From UBA8752 sp042095055 (GTDB taxonomy: Bacteria; Bacteroidota; Bacteroidia; Flavobacteriales_D; Sanyastnellaceae): DNA of 64,000 nucleotides. Within the stretch, counting starts at the first letter, position 1. Each line of letters begins with the position of its first letter. The notes beneath the pieces were generated by a model. The model was not told the DNA's origin. It was given only the letters and a program-made list of their open reading frames with translations, and did no database searches. Shown one piece after another: positions 25,741-32,509 of the stretch. Position numbers and translations under genes: made by a program. The stretch covers positions 1-64,000 of the forward strand of contig JBELBZ010000007.1 in assembly GCA_042095055.1 (NCBI GenBank), in the 5' to 3' direction.

Positions 25741-25763
25741 CGCTTACGAAATGGAAGTAAAAG

Positions 25764-25779
25764 AGGGCTCAAAGGCCCT
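25764..25779 (-). terminator. Candidate terminator after beta-helix lipoprotein
   Basis: On the minus strand AGGGC and GCCCT pair around a 6-base loop and are followed by CTTTTACTT. It lies 5 bases past the stop of the gene at 25784. The stem is short. Confidence 0.4.
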
Positions 25780-25783
25780 GGGG

Positions 25784-27319
25784 TTATTGACGCTCGTAGC
25801 AGCCCTTGTCAGGTGCTGAGCCCACCACCCGCGGTAAACCGTCGAGGTCTGTGGCAAGAAATGGCAACCCTGCTGGGATACCGAGGCCATTCCACTGGCT
25901 GTTGCCGCTAATGAGGTGGAAGTCCCTGTTGAAGACATCGGCAAAGGGTGGGGCAGCATCCAAGCTGCTTTCTTCGATCCAGTCGGCTGTCCCGAAATCG
26001 TCCATTTCCACGGCGCAGCCCCGAATGAGCAGGTCATTGTCATCGCCCTCAAGATCGACGACCAATTCATCAAAATCTTCGAGCCCGGCATTGTTTCCCC
26101 ACATGATGCAGTTCAGGAAACGCGATTCGACCAATGGGCGAATTTGTACAACCCCGTTGATGTCTTCGTAATGGTCGTTGATGAGAACGGTGGGCGTGGA
26201 ACGGGTTCCATCAGACCAGTAGTTCGCAAAGGTGCTGTGTGTGAACCTATAACGGCCTCCCAAGGTGAGCGCAGCGCAAGCTTGGGCACAGTCGTACATG
26301 AGCAGGTTTGTGCCGTCAACGTTGGCGCCTTGGGCCAGCAAGCCGATGCCACTCATGTTGTGGATGACACAATTCTCCATACTCAAGGCAGCCTGGTCTG
26401 CGGTCCCAGCGGTGTCCACTTGCAAACCAATGGTGCCATTGCGCAAGATGGCGTGGCGCATGGTGCTGCCTGTCGATCCGTACAGCCAAATGCCACCTCC
26501 GAGTATGCTCGCTTGGGCGACTCCGAAATCAGTTTGAATCAAGGTGTCTACTTGGATTCCCCATTGACCGGGGATGTCCGCGTATTCTGGCTCAAGCCTG
26601 TCCCCTTCAAAGGTGACTTCTTGTCCCAATTCACCATTGACCTCGAGGGTACCCCTGTCCACATATATCCCGCCTCCGGCATGCACGTGGACATCGCACC
26701 CCGCTTCTATGGTCAATTTGCAATCGGGTGCGACGCCGACAACGCCGTAAATCACATGGGGCCGCTCAGCAGTCCAGATGTCGTTGCAAGGCAGCGAGGA
26801 AAGGCCTCCTGGGGCGCCATGAAAAAAAGCGTCCTGACCCCAAGCCAGCAACTGCGCGTATTGGCTAAATCCGTTGACGGTCACCCTGATGCGGTCTTTC
26901 ACCACAAATGGGAGATTGACATCTTCAGGGTCCACGGTGACCTCGACAAAAACGTAGATCGAGTCCCCTTGCTCCAATACAAGATTGCCCGCAGACGGGC
27001 CGGGTATTCCATCAATGTTGATCCTGAATTCACTCTCAATCCCGTCCTCCAAGGTGACATCCTCGAGCAAAATGCGTCCAGGGCTTTCATTGACAATGCG
27101 CAATGCCTGACTGGCGCTCCCGATGGACGTGAACACCGTGTCAAACCACAATGTGTCTTGGCTAAAAGACACCCTTGCATCGGCACCGAGGTAATACTTG
27201 TCCCCCTGACAACCGGTGCACAAAACCAAGCCCAAGAAGAGGGCCAAAAACCCGCTGATCCAGATCCATGGACGGGAAGCAGGAATGGAGGGGGAACTGA
27301 TGTTGTCCGGTTGGAACAT
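25784..27319 (-). CDS. Putative lipoprotein with right-handed beta-helix
   Basis: A 511-aa envelope protein. The N-terminus has a hydrophobic helix ending LVLCTGC, a plausible though non-canonical lipobox. A beta-sandwich-like region follows, then a beta-helix-type stretch with many short strands (GGGIYVDRGTLEVNGE, GGGIWLYGSTGS, MRHAILRNGTIGLQ, FLNCIMWGNNAG). The domain order resembles Bacteroidota surface lipoproteins with unknown or polysaccharide-related roles. No active-site motif was recognised. TAGTTTCG ends 4 bases before the ATG. An antisense open frame of 541 codons on the plus strand is judged a shadow. Confidence 0.7.
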   Translation of the reverse strand: MFQPDNISSPSIPASRPWIWISGFLALFLGLVLCTGCQGDKYYLGADARVSFSQDTLWFDTVFTSIGSASQALRIVNESPGRILLEDVTLEDGIESEFRINIDGIPGPSAGNLVLEQGDSIYVFVEVTVDPEDVNLPFVVKDRIRVTVNGFSQYAQLLAWGQDAFFHGAPGGLSSLPCNDIWTAERPHVIYGVVGVAPDCKLTIEAGCDVHVHAGGGIYVDRGTLEVNGELGQEVTFEGDRLEPEYADIPGQWGIQVDTLIQTDFGVAQASILGGGIWLYGSTGSTMRHAILRNGTIGLQVDTAGTADQAALSMENCVIHNMSGIGLLAQGANVDGTNLLMYDCAQACAALTLGGRYRFTHSTFANYWSDGTRSTPTVLINDHYEDINGVVQIRPLVESRFLNCIMWGNNAGLEDFDELVVDLEGDDNDLLIRGCAVEMDDFGTADWIEESSLDAAPPFADVFNRDFHLISGNSQWNGLGIPAGLPFLATDLDGLPRVVGSAPDKGCYERQ

Positions 27320-27323
27320 GTTG

Positions 27324-27331
27324 CGAAACTA
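27324..27331 (-). promoter_or_regulatory. -7 element of beta-helix lipoprotein gene
   Basis: TAGTTTCG on the minus strand matches TAnnTTTG at seven of eight positions and ends 4 bases before the ATG at 27319, within a 44-base divergent region. Confidence 0.45.
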
Positions 27332-27350
27332 AGGCTGGGAATTGGGTCCT

Positions 27351-27358
27351 TAACTTTT
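27351..27358 (+). promoter_or_regulatory. -7 element of DNA glycosylase gene
   Basis: TAACTTTT matches TAnnTTTG at seven of eight positions and ends 5 bases before the ATG at 27364. It faces the lipoprotein promoter in the same short divergent region. Confidence 0.45.
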
Positions 27359-27363
27359 ATGCC

Positions 27364-28017
27364 ATGGCTGACCTGGAATCAACGTTCATTTCTACGAAAT
27401 CTGATGCGGACTGGTCATGGCATCAAGCCAGGCTTCACTTCAAAGAGGCAGACCCTGAATTTCACGATGTCGTCAAGGGTCTTGAAAATCCAGTTGATGT
27501 GGACCAGAGGCCCGCTTTTGAGAGCCTCGTTCGGGCGGTGATTGGCCAGCAGCTGAGCACAAAGGCTGCCCACACCATATGGTGCCGTTTTGTTGCACTG
27601 TATGACGGAGAGTTGAACCCTGAGGTGGTGGTACAAGAGGCTGCTGAGGTTCACCGCAGTGTGGGTGTGAGTGGTCAAAAACATGGCTATATCATGGACC
27701 TCTGCCGCCATTATTTGGCCGATCCAGCTTCCTTCGATGCAGTCGGGCAGTGCACGGATCAGGAAGTCATCACATCTTGGACCAAGGTCAAGGGCCTGGG
27801 TCCATGGACCGTCCAAATGCATCTGATGTTTCAGCTGAGCAGACCTGATGTCTTTCCAGTGGATGATTTGGGCGTGCGCCGGGCGATGGAAAAGGGATTG
27901 TCCATCCCCAAGGATTCCCCGAAAACGGTGTATGCAAAACGGGCCCTGGTATGGAGCCCGTTTCGCACGGCTGCAAGCCGTTTGTTGTGGCAGAGCTTAA
28001 ATGCTCAGCCCAAGTAA
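27364..28017 (+). CDS. alkA: DNA-3-methyladenine glycosylase II (AlkA-like)
   Basis: Base-excision repair enzyme that removes alkylated purines. The 217-aa protein is of the helix-hairpin-helix GPD superfamily, with VIGQQLSTKAA near residue 60, the HhH at WTKVKGLGPWTVQMHLMF, and the catalytic aspartate region VFPVDDLGVRRAM. It lacks the N-terminal TBP-like domain of E. coli AlkA and so is the short form. Other HhH glycosylases cannot be fully excluded. The 3' end overlaps rpoD by 13 bases on the other strand. Confidence 0.86.
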   Translation: MADLESTFISTKSDADWSWHQARLHFKEADPEFHDVVKGLENPVDVDQRPAFESLVRAVIGQQLSTKAAHTIWCRFVALYDGELNPEVVVQEAAEVHRSVGVSGQKHGYIMDLCRHYLADPASFDAVGQCTDQEVITSWTKVKGLGPWTVQMHLMFQLSRPDVFPVDDLGVRRAMEKGLSIPKDSPKTVYAKRALVWSPFRTAASRLLWQSLNAQPK

Positions 28018-28874
28018 GACTTCAAGATCCGGCTGCGGCTGGTATGCTTGAGGCGTCGGATGGCCTTTTCTTTAATCTGACGAACGCGCTCACGCGTCAA
28101 GTCAAAGCGCTCACCAATTTCTTCCAGGGTCAAAGGATGCTCGCCGCCCAATCCAAAGTAGAGGCGAACGACATCTGCTTCACGGCTGGTCAGGGTTTGC
28201 AAGGACCGCTCGATTTCTTTGCGCAACGACTCTGTGATCAACACCGTGTCAGGTGATGGAGTGTCATTGGTTTGCAACACGTCGTACATCGTGCTGGAGC
28301 TGTCGTCGCCGTCTTTCAACGGGGCATCCATCGATACGTGGCGCCCTGCGTTCTTCAAGCTTTGCTTGACCTCGTCAAGGGTCATGTCCAATACTTCAGC
28401 AAGTTCTGCTGGCGTCGGAGGGCGTTCAAACTCTTGCTCAAGTCGGGCAAAGGCCTTGTTGATCTTGTTGATGGACCCGATTTTATTGAGGGGCAAGCGT
28501 ACGATACGGCTTTGCTCTGCAAGGGCCTGCAGGATGCTTTGGCGGATCCACCAAACCGCATAGGAGATGAACTTAAATCCGCGGGTTTCATCAAAACGCT
28601 GCGCGGCTTTGATCAAGCCGAGGTTTCCTTCGTTGATCAAATCAGGCAAGGAAAGGCCTTGGTTTTGGTATTGCTTAGATACAGAAACCACGAAACGCAG
28701 GTTGGCTTTCGTCATCTTTTCCAAAGCGACTTGATCGCCCTGTTTGATGCGGCGGGCCAACTCCACCTCTTCTTCGGCTGTGATCAAGTCGACCCTGCCG
28801 ATTTCCTGGAGGTACTTGTCCAGCGATGCGGTCTCCCTGTTGGTGACCTGTTTCGTGATTTTTAGCTGTCTCAT
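28005..28874 (-). CDS. rpoD: Primary RNA polymerase sigma factor
   Basis: The main (sigma-70 group) sigma factor. It is 289 aa with the compact layout usual in Bacteroidota, lacking the long region 1.1 and non-conserved insert. Region 1.2 is SLDKYLQEIGRVDLIT. Region 2 contains INEGNLGLIKAAQRFDE and FISYAVWWIRQSI. Region 3 follows, and region 4.2 is TLEEIGERFDLTRERVRQI. It directs transcription from TAnnTTTG-type promoters, many of which are visible in this window. It lies downstream of pnp, separated by a strong hairpin. Confidence 0.97.
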   Translation of the reverse strand: MRQLKITKQVTNRETASLDKYLQEIGRVDLITAEEEVELARRIKQGDQVALEKMTKANLRFVVSVSKQYQNQGLSLPDLINEGNLGLIKAAQRFDETRGFKFISYAVWWIRQSILQALAEQSRIVRLPLNKIGSINKINKAFARLEQEFERPPTPAELAEVLDMTLDEVKQSLKNAGRHVSMDAPLKDGDDSSSTMYDVLQTNDTPSPDTVLITESLRKEIERSLQTLTSREADVVRLYFGLGGEHPLTLEEIGERFDLTRERVRQIKEKAIRRLKHTSRSRILKSYLG

Positions 28875-28892
28875 GGGCGTTGCTTTTCAAGT

Positions 28893-28932
28893 GTTTGAGG
28901 GGAGGCCGGCAGACCCTTCCTCCCCTTCAAAC
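28893..28932. other. Strong hairpin between pnp and rpoD
   Basis: Arms GTTTGAGGGGAGG and CCTCCCCTTCAAAC pair over 13 base pairs with one bulge around a 13-base loop. On the plus strand it is followed by GTATTTTT, but no plus-strand gene ends here. On the minus strand (pnp to rpoD direction) it lacks a T-run. It could be a weak terminator, an RNA-processing site or a 3'-end stabiliser. Confidence 0.5.
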
Positions 28933-28952
28933 GTATTTTTCGGTCATTCGTT

Positions 28953-31085
28953 TCACTCGGGCTTCGGAAGAAGCACTTTTCTGCTCAATTTGAGCTTTCC
29001 TGAGCGTGGATCGCGACCGGTGACTTTGAACTTCACGAGGTCGCCTTCGTTGATCACGTCTGTGACCTCATTGACACGGCCGTGTTCCAATTCAGAGATG
29101 TGCAACAGCCCATCTTGTCCGGGGATGATTTCAACGAAAGCGCCGTATGGCATTACCGTCTTGACCTGACCTTCATACACCTCTCCTACCTCTACAGTTG
29201 GAGGGAATGCAATGGCGCGGATGCGGGCAACCGCAGCGTCAATCTTCTGCTTGTTGTCACCGGAAACTTCCACGAGGCCCTTTCCGTCAGCATCTTCAAT
29301 GGTCACGTTGGCACCTGTGGTGTCTTGGATCTCATTGATGATTTTACCACCTGGACCAATGATGGGGCCAATGGCTTCTGCTGGCACTTCAAAGGAGACG
29401 ATGCGGGGCGCGTGGTCCTTGTAATCGTCGCGGTGCGTGTCCATCGTCTTGAGCATTTCTCCCAAGATGTGTGCACGTCCTTCTTTGGCTTGCAAGAGGG
29501 CTTCGGTCAACTGAGCAAAGGACAGGCCCTTGATCTTGATGTCCATCTGGCAGGCTGTGATGCCTTCGGATGTTCCTGTCACCTTGAAGTCCATGTCTCC
29601 GAGGTGGTCTTCATCACCAAGGATGTCGCTCAGTACAGCGTACTTGCCGCTGGCTTGATCGGTGATCAATCCCATGGCGATGCCACTTACGGGGCGCTTC
29701 AGGGGAATACCGCCGTCCATCATGGCGAGTGTGCCAGCGCAAACGGTAGCCATGGAGCTGGATCCATTGGACTCCAGAATCTCACTGACCAAGCGAATGG
29801 TATACGGGCAGTCCTCTACTGGAGGCAGCATGGGCTTCAGGGCCCGCAAAGCCAAGTTTCCATGGCCAATCTCACGGCGGCTCGTTCCACGGATGGGACG
29901 CGCTTCACCTGTTGAGAATGGAGGGAAGTTGTAGTGCAACAAGAACTTCTCGGTCTTCCGAACGAGGGCATTGTCAATGAGCTGCTCGTCGTCCTTGGTG
30001 CCCAAGGTCAACGTGGTGAGGCTTTGTGTTTCGCCACGTGTAAAGATGGCTGAGCCGTGCGGTCCTGGCAGGTAGTCCACTTCGCACCAAATGGGGCGAA
30101 TGTCCTTGGTGCCACGTCCGTCCAAACGGATGCCTTCGTTCAGAAGCAGGTCGCGGATGGCCTTTTTCTGAGCGCCTTTGATGTAGTCACGGAGCATGTA
30201 CTGCTTCTCGGCCTTCTCCTCATCGGACATGGTGGCGAGGAAGCCCTCTTTGATGGACTTGAAAGACTTGCCGCGCTCCTCCTTGGAACCGGCATTCTTT
30301 GCTGCATCATAATACTGCTGGTACAACTCGTCATGGATGCGCTGCTTGAGTGCGTCATCCTGCTTTTCATGCTCGTACTCGCGCTTGGGAGAAGAACTGG
30401 GCACTTCTGCAGCCATGTCAAGCTGAGCTTGGCATTGCTTCTGAATGGCGACGTGGGCCGCTTCAATGGCACCCACCATCTCCTCTTCAGACACCTCGTT
30501 CATTTCACCTTCCACCATCACGATGCTGTCCATCGAACCGGCGATCATCATGTCGATGTCCGCCTCCTCCAACTGAGCGTATGTAGGGTTGATGACAAAT
30601 GACCCATTGATGCGCGCAACGCGCACCTCAGAGATGGGGCCGTCAAAGGGGATGTCACTCACAGCCAATGCTGCGGATGCTGCCAAACCAGCGAGGCTGT
30701 CCGGCATGTTCTCCTTGTCAGCTGACATCAACTGGATCATCACCTGTGTTTCAGCGTGGTAATCGCTGGGGAATGTGGGGCGCAGAGCGCGGTCCACGAG
30801 GCGCATGACCAGAATTTCGGTGTCACTTGGACGGGCTTCCCTTTTGAAGAATCCACCAGGGAAGCGGCCTGTTGAGGCGTATTTCTCACGGTAGTCCACA
30901 GTCAGTGGAAGGAAGTCGACGCCTTCTGAGGCGTCATAATTGCTCACTGCGGCGGCAAGAAGCATGGTGTCGCCTTGGCGCACAACCACACTTCCGTGGG
31001 CTTGCTTGGCGAGCTTTCCAGTCTCAATTGTGACTGGGCGACCATCGCCTAAATCGATGGTCTTGGTTACAATGTTCAGTTCCAT
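28953..31085 (-). CDS. pnp: Polyribonucleotide nucleotidyltransferase (PNPase)
   Basis: Phosphorolytic 3'-5' exoribonuclease, a trimer that degrades mRNA and may join the RNA degradosome. The 710-aa protein has two RNase PH domains, the central helical domain, a KH domain (EAIGPIIGPGGKIINEIQ) and a C-terminal S1 domain (GEVYEGQVKTVMPYGAFVE). The start MELNIVTKTIDLGDG is the usual one; 12 extra upstream codons are not conserved-looking. It follows rpsO as in many bacteria. Its leader between rpsO and the ATG contains a large nested stem-loop that could be an autoregulatory or RNase III site. Confidence 0.97.
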   Translation of the reverse strand: MELNIVTKTIDLGDGRPVTIETGKLAKQAHGSVVVRQGDTMLLAAAVSNYDASEGVDFLPLTVDYREKYASTGRFPGGFFKREARPSDTEILVMRLVDRALRPTFPSDYHAETQVMIQLMSADKENMPDSLAGLAASAALAVSDIPFDGPISEVRVARINGSFVINPTYAQLEEADIDMMIAGSMDSIVMVEGEMNEVSEEEMVGAIEAAHVAIQKQCQAQLDMAAEVPSSSPKREYEHEKQDDALKQRIHDELYQQYYDAAKNAGSKEERGKSFKSIKEGFLATMSDEEKAEKQYMLRDYIKGAQKKAIRDLLLNEGIRLDGRGTKDIRPIWCEVDYLPGPHGSAIFTRGETQSLTTLTLGTKDDEQLIDNALVRKTEKFLLHYNFPPFSTGEARPIRGTSRREIGHGNLALRALKPMLPPVEDCPYTIRLVSEILESNGSSSMATVCAGTLAMMDGGIPLKRPVSGIAMGLITDQASGKYAVLSDILGDEDHLGDMDFKVTGTSEGITACQMDIKIKGLSFAQLTEALLQAKEGRAHILGEMLKTMDTHRDDYKDHAPRIVSFEVPAEAIGPIIGPGGKIINEIQDTTGANVTIEDADGKGLVEVSGDNKQKIDAAVARIRAIAFPPTVEVGEVYEGQVKTVMPYGAFVEIIPGQDGLLHISELEHGRVNEVTDVINEGDLVKFKVTGRDPRSGKLKLSRKVLLPKPE

Positions 31086-31101
31086 AAAGGAGTTGTCAAA
31101 T

Positions 31102-31173
31102 CGGGCATCCGTAAAGACCACAGGGCATTTCCCCGCGGGTTATTCATTGTATAACCCCGCGACCGGATGCCCG
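31102..31173 (-). promoter_or_regulatory. Nested stem-loop in the pnp leader
   Basis: Outer arms CGGGCATCCG and CGGATGCCCG are perfect over 10 base pairs. They enclose a second hairpin (CGCGGGTTAT / ATAACCCCGCG, one bulge, 7-base loop) and a short GGGCATTTCCC. The 5' side of the pnp ATG is 17 bases from the outer stem. In E. coli the pnp leader stem is cut by RNase III and used for PNPase autocontrol; a similar role here is inferred from position and shape only. Confidence 0.6.
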
Positions 31174-31210
31174 TGCCGCAGGGTTGTAGCATATGCTTGG
31201 TTGGGGCGTA

Positions 31211-31480
31211 TCAGCGGCGGAGACCGAGGTCTTTGACGATGGCGCGATAACGCTCAATGTCCTTGCGCATGAGGTAGTCCAACAAGCGGCGGCGCTTTCC
31301 GACCAAGGTGATCAGAGAGCGCTGGGTGTTGACGTCTTTCCGGTTCTCCTTCAGGTGTCCTGTAAGGTGTGCAATTCGGAAGGAGAACATGGCGATCTGC
31401 CCTTCGGCGCTGCCAGTATCTTCAGCGTTCTTGCCATACTTGGCGAAGAACTCTTGTTTTTTCTCGGGTGTGAGGTACAT
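31211..31480 (-). CDS. rpsO: 30S ribosomal protein S15
   Basis: Binds 16S rRNA in the central domain and helps assemble the platform of the small subunit. The 89-aa length matches the family. Diagnostic sequences are GSAEGQIAMFSFRIAHLTGHL near residue 22 (two stretches: GSAEGQIAMFSFRI and AHLTGHL), RSLITLVGKRRRLLDYL, and a terminal IVKDLGLR. The ATG is chosen to give the standard N-terminus. It is upstream of pnp, the conserved rpsO-pnp order. A full promoter with both -33 and -7 elements lies about 50 bases upstream. Confidence 0.97.
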   Translation of the reverse strand: MYLTPEKKQEFFAKYGKNAEDTGSAEGQIAMFSFRIAHLTGHLKENRKDVNTQRSLITLVGKRRRLLDYLMRKDIERYRAIVKDLGLRR

Positions 31481-31527
31481 GTGGAAATCTCTTGGATGTT
31501 CGTTATGCTGCCTGGAATTCAGGGGTG

Positions 31528-31558
31528 CAAAAGTACGTTGGCGCCCGCGATTGGACAA
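31528..31558 (-). promoter_or_regulatory. Promoter of rpsO (TTG - 20 - TACTTTTG)
   Basis: On the minus strand a -33 TTG is followed after 20 bases by TACTTTTG, an exact TAnnTTTG match. This spacing is that known for Bacteroidota housekeeping promoters. It predicts a leader of about 40 bases for rpsO-pnp, unlike the near-leaderless arrangement of many other genes here. Confidence 0.7.
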
Positions 31559-31575
31559 GCCTTACTGCAAGACAA

Positions 31576-32487
31576 TCAGTCCATCAGCATGCCCACGAGG
31601 GTCGACAGCTCCTGTTGCAATTTGTTGCGGTGAACAATGCGGTCTACAAAACCGTGCTCCAGCAAGAATTCAGCGCGTTGAAAACCTGATGGGAGGTCCT
31701 TGCCAATGGTCTCTTTGACCACCCTTGGCCCTGCAAATCCGATGAGGGCATTGGGCTCGGCAATGTGGATGTCACCCAACATGGCAAAGGAGGCTGTAAC
31801 TCCCCCAGTTGTAGGGTCGGTTAAGATGCAGACATAAGGCAGTCCTGCCTTGGCCAACAGGCTGAGCTTGGCGCTGGTCTTGGCCATTTGCATGAGCGAA
31901 AAGCCCGCCTCCATCATGCGGGCGCCGCCGGACTTCGTGATGCACACAAAGGGCAAGCCGTTTTTGATGGCGTAGTCAATGGCCCTGGCGATTTTTTCTC
32001 CGACCACCGATCCCATGGAGCCGCCGATGAAGCTGAAATCCATGCAGCTGATGACCATGGTTCTTCCCGCAACCTCCCCTACTCCTGTGCGAAGGGCATC
32101 TTTCAGGTTGGTTTTCTCCATGGAAGAATTCAGCCGGTCTTCATAATCCTTGGTGTCTTTGAAATTGAGCGGATTGGCTGAGGTCATTTTGGCCTGCAAC
32201 TCCCTGAACTTTCCACCGTCAAACAAGAAGTTGAAATAGGCAGCTGACCCAATCCGTTCGTGATGGTCACAGTGGGCACACACCCACAGGTTGCCCTCGT
32301 GCTCCGGTGAAGCTATCACGGTTTTACAAGAGGGGCACTTGTACCAATTGCCTTCGGGAATTTCCTTCTTTTCGGCTGTTTTGGTGGTGATGCCCTCCTT
32401 CATTCGGCGGAACCATCCCAGTCCACCGGCTTCGGTGTTCTCGGCTTCTTTGGGTTGGGCCTTGGCCTGCTGGTCTTTGTCTGCCAT
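31576..32487 (-). CDS. accD: Acetyl-CoA carboxylase carboxyltransferase subunit beta
   Basis: Zinc-containing half of the carboxyltransferase that makes malonyl-CoA for fatty acid synthesis, acting with AccA (not in this window). The 303-aa protein has the N-terminal four-cysteine zinc ribbon (CPSCKTV ... WVCAHCDHH). The crotonase-like carboxyltransferase core includes KDALRTGVGEVAGR, FMGGSMG-type FIGGSMGSVVGEK, SGGARM and DPTTGGVTASFAMLGDI. The start is the ATG placed 6 bases after an exact TAAATTTG element. The promoter lies in the 22-base gap behind the Omp85 gene. Confidence 0.96.
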   Translation of the reverse strand: MADKDQQAKAQPKEAENTEAGGLGWFRRMKEGITTKTAEKKEIPEGNWYKCPSCKTVIASPEHEGNLWVCAHCDHHERIGSAAYFNFLFDGGKFRELQAKMTSANPLNFKDTKDYEDRLNSSMEKTNLKDALRTGVGEVAGRTMVISCMDFSFIGGSMGSVVGEKIARAIDYAIKNGLPFVCITKSGGARMMEAGFSLMQMAKTSAKLSLLAKAGLPYVCILTDPTTGGVTASFAMLGDIHIAEPNALIGFAGPRVVKETIGKDLPSGFQRAEFLLEHGFVDRIVHRNKLQQELSTLVGMLMD

Positions 32488-32493
32488 AAGGTG

Positions 32494-32501
32494 CAAATTT
32501 A
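32494..32501 (-). promoter_or_regulatory. -7 element of accD
   Basis: TAAATTTG on the minus strand is an exact consensus match ending 6 bases before the accD ATG, inside the 22-base gap behind the upstream gene. A TTG lies 17 bases further upstream, slightly close for a -33 element. Confidence 0.6.
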
Positions 32502-32509
32502 GTCCAGCT

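Noticed and set aside
25916..27541. A 541-codon plus-strand open frame opposite the beta-helix lipoprotein
   Set aside because: It crosses from the lipoprotein gene into the glycosylase gene in another frame. The two real genes have signal or family motifs and promoter elements; this frame has none.
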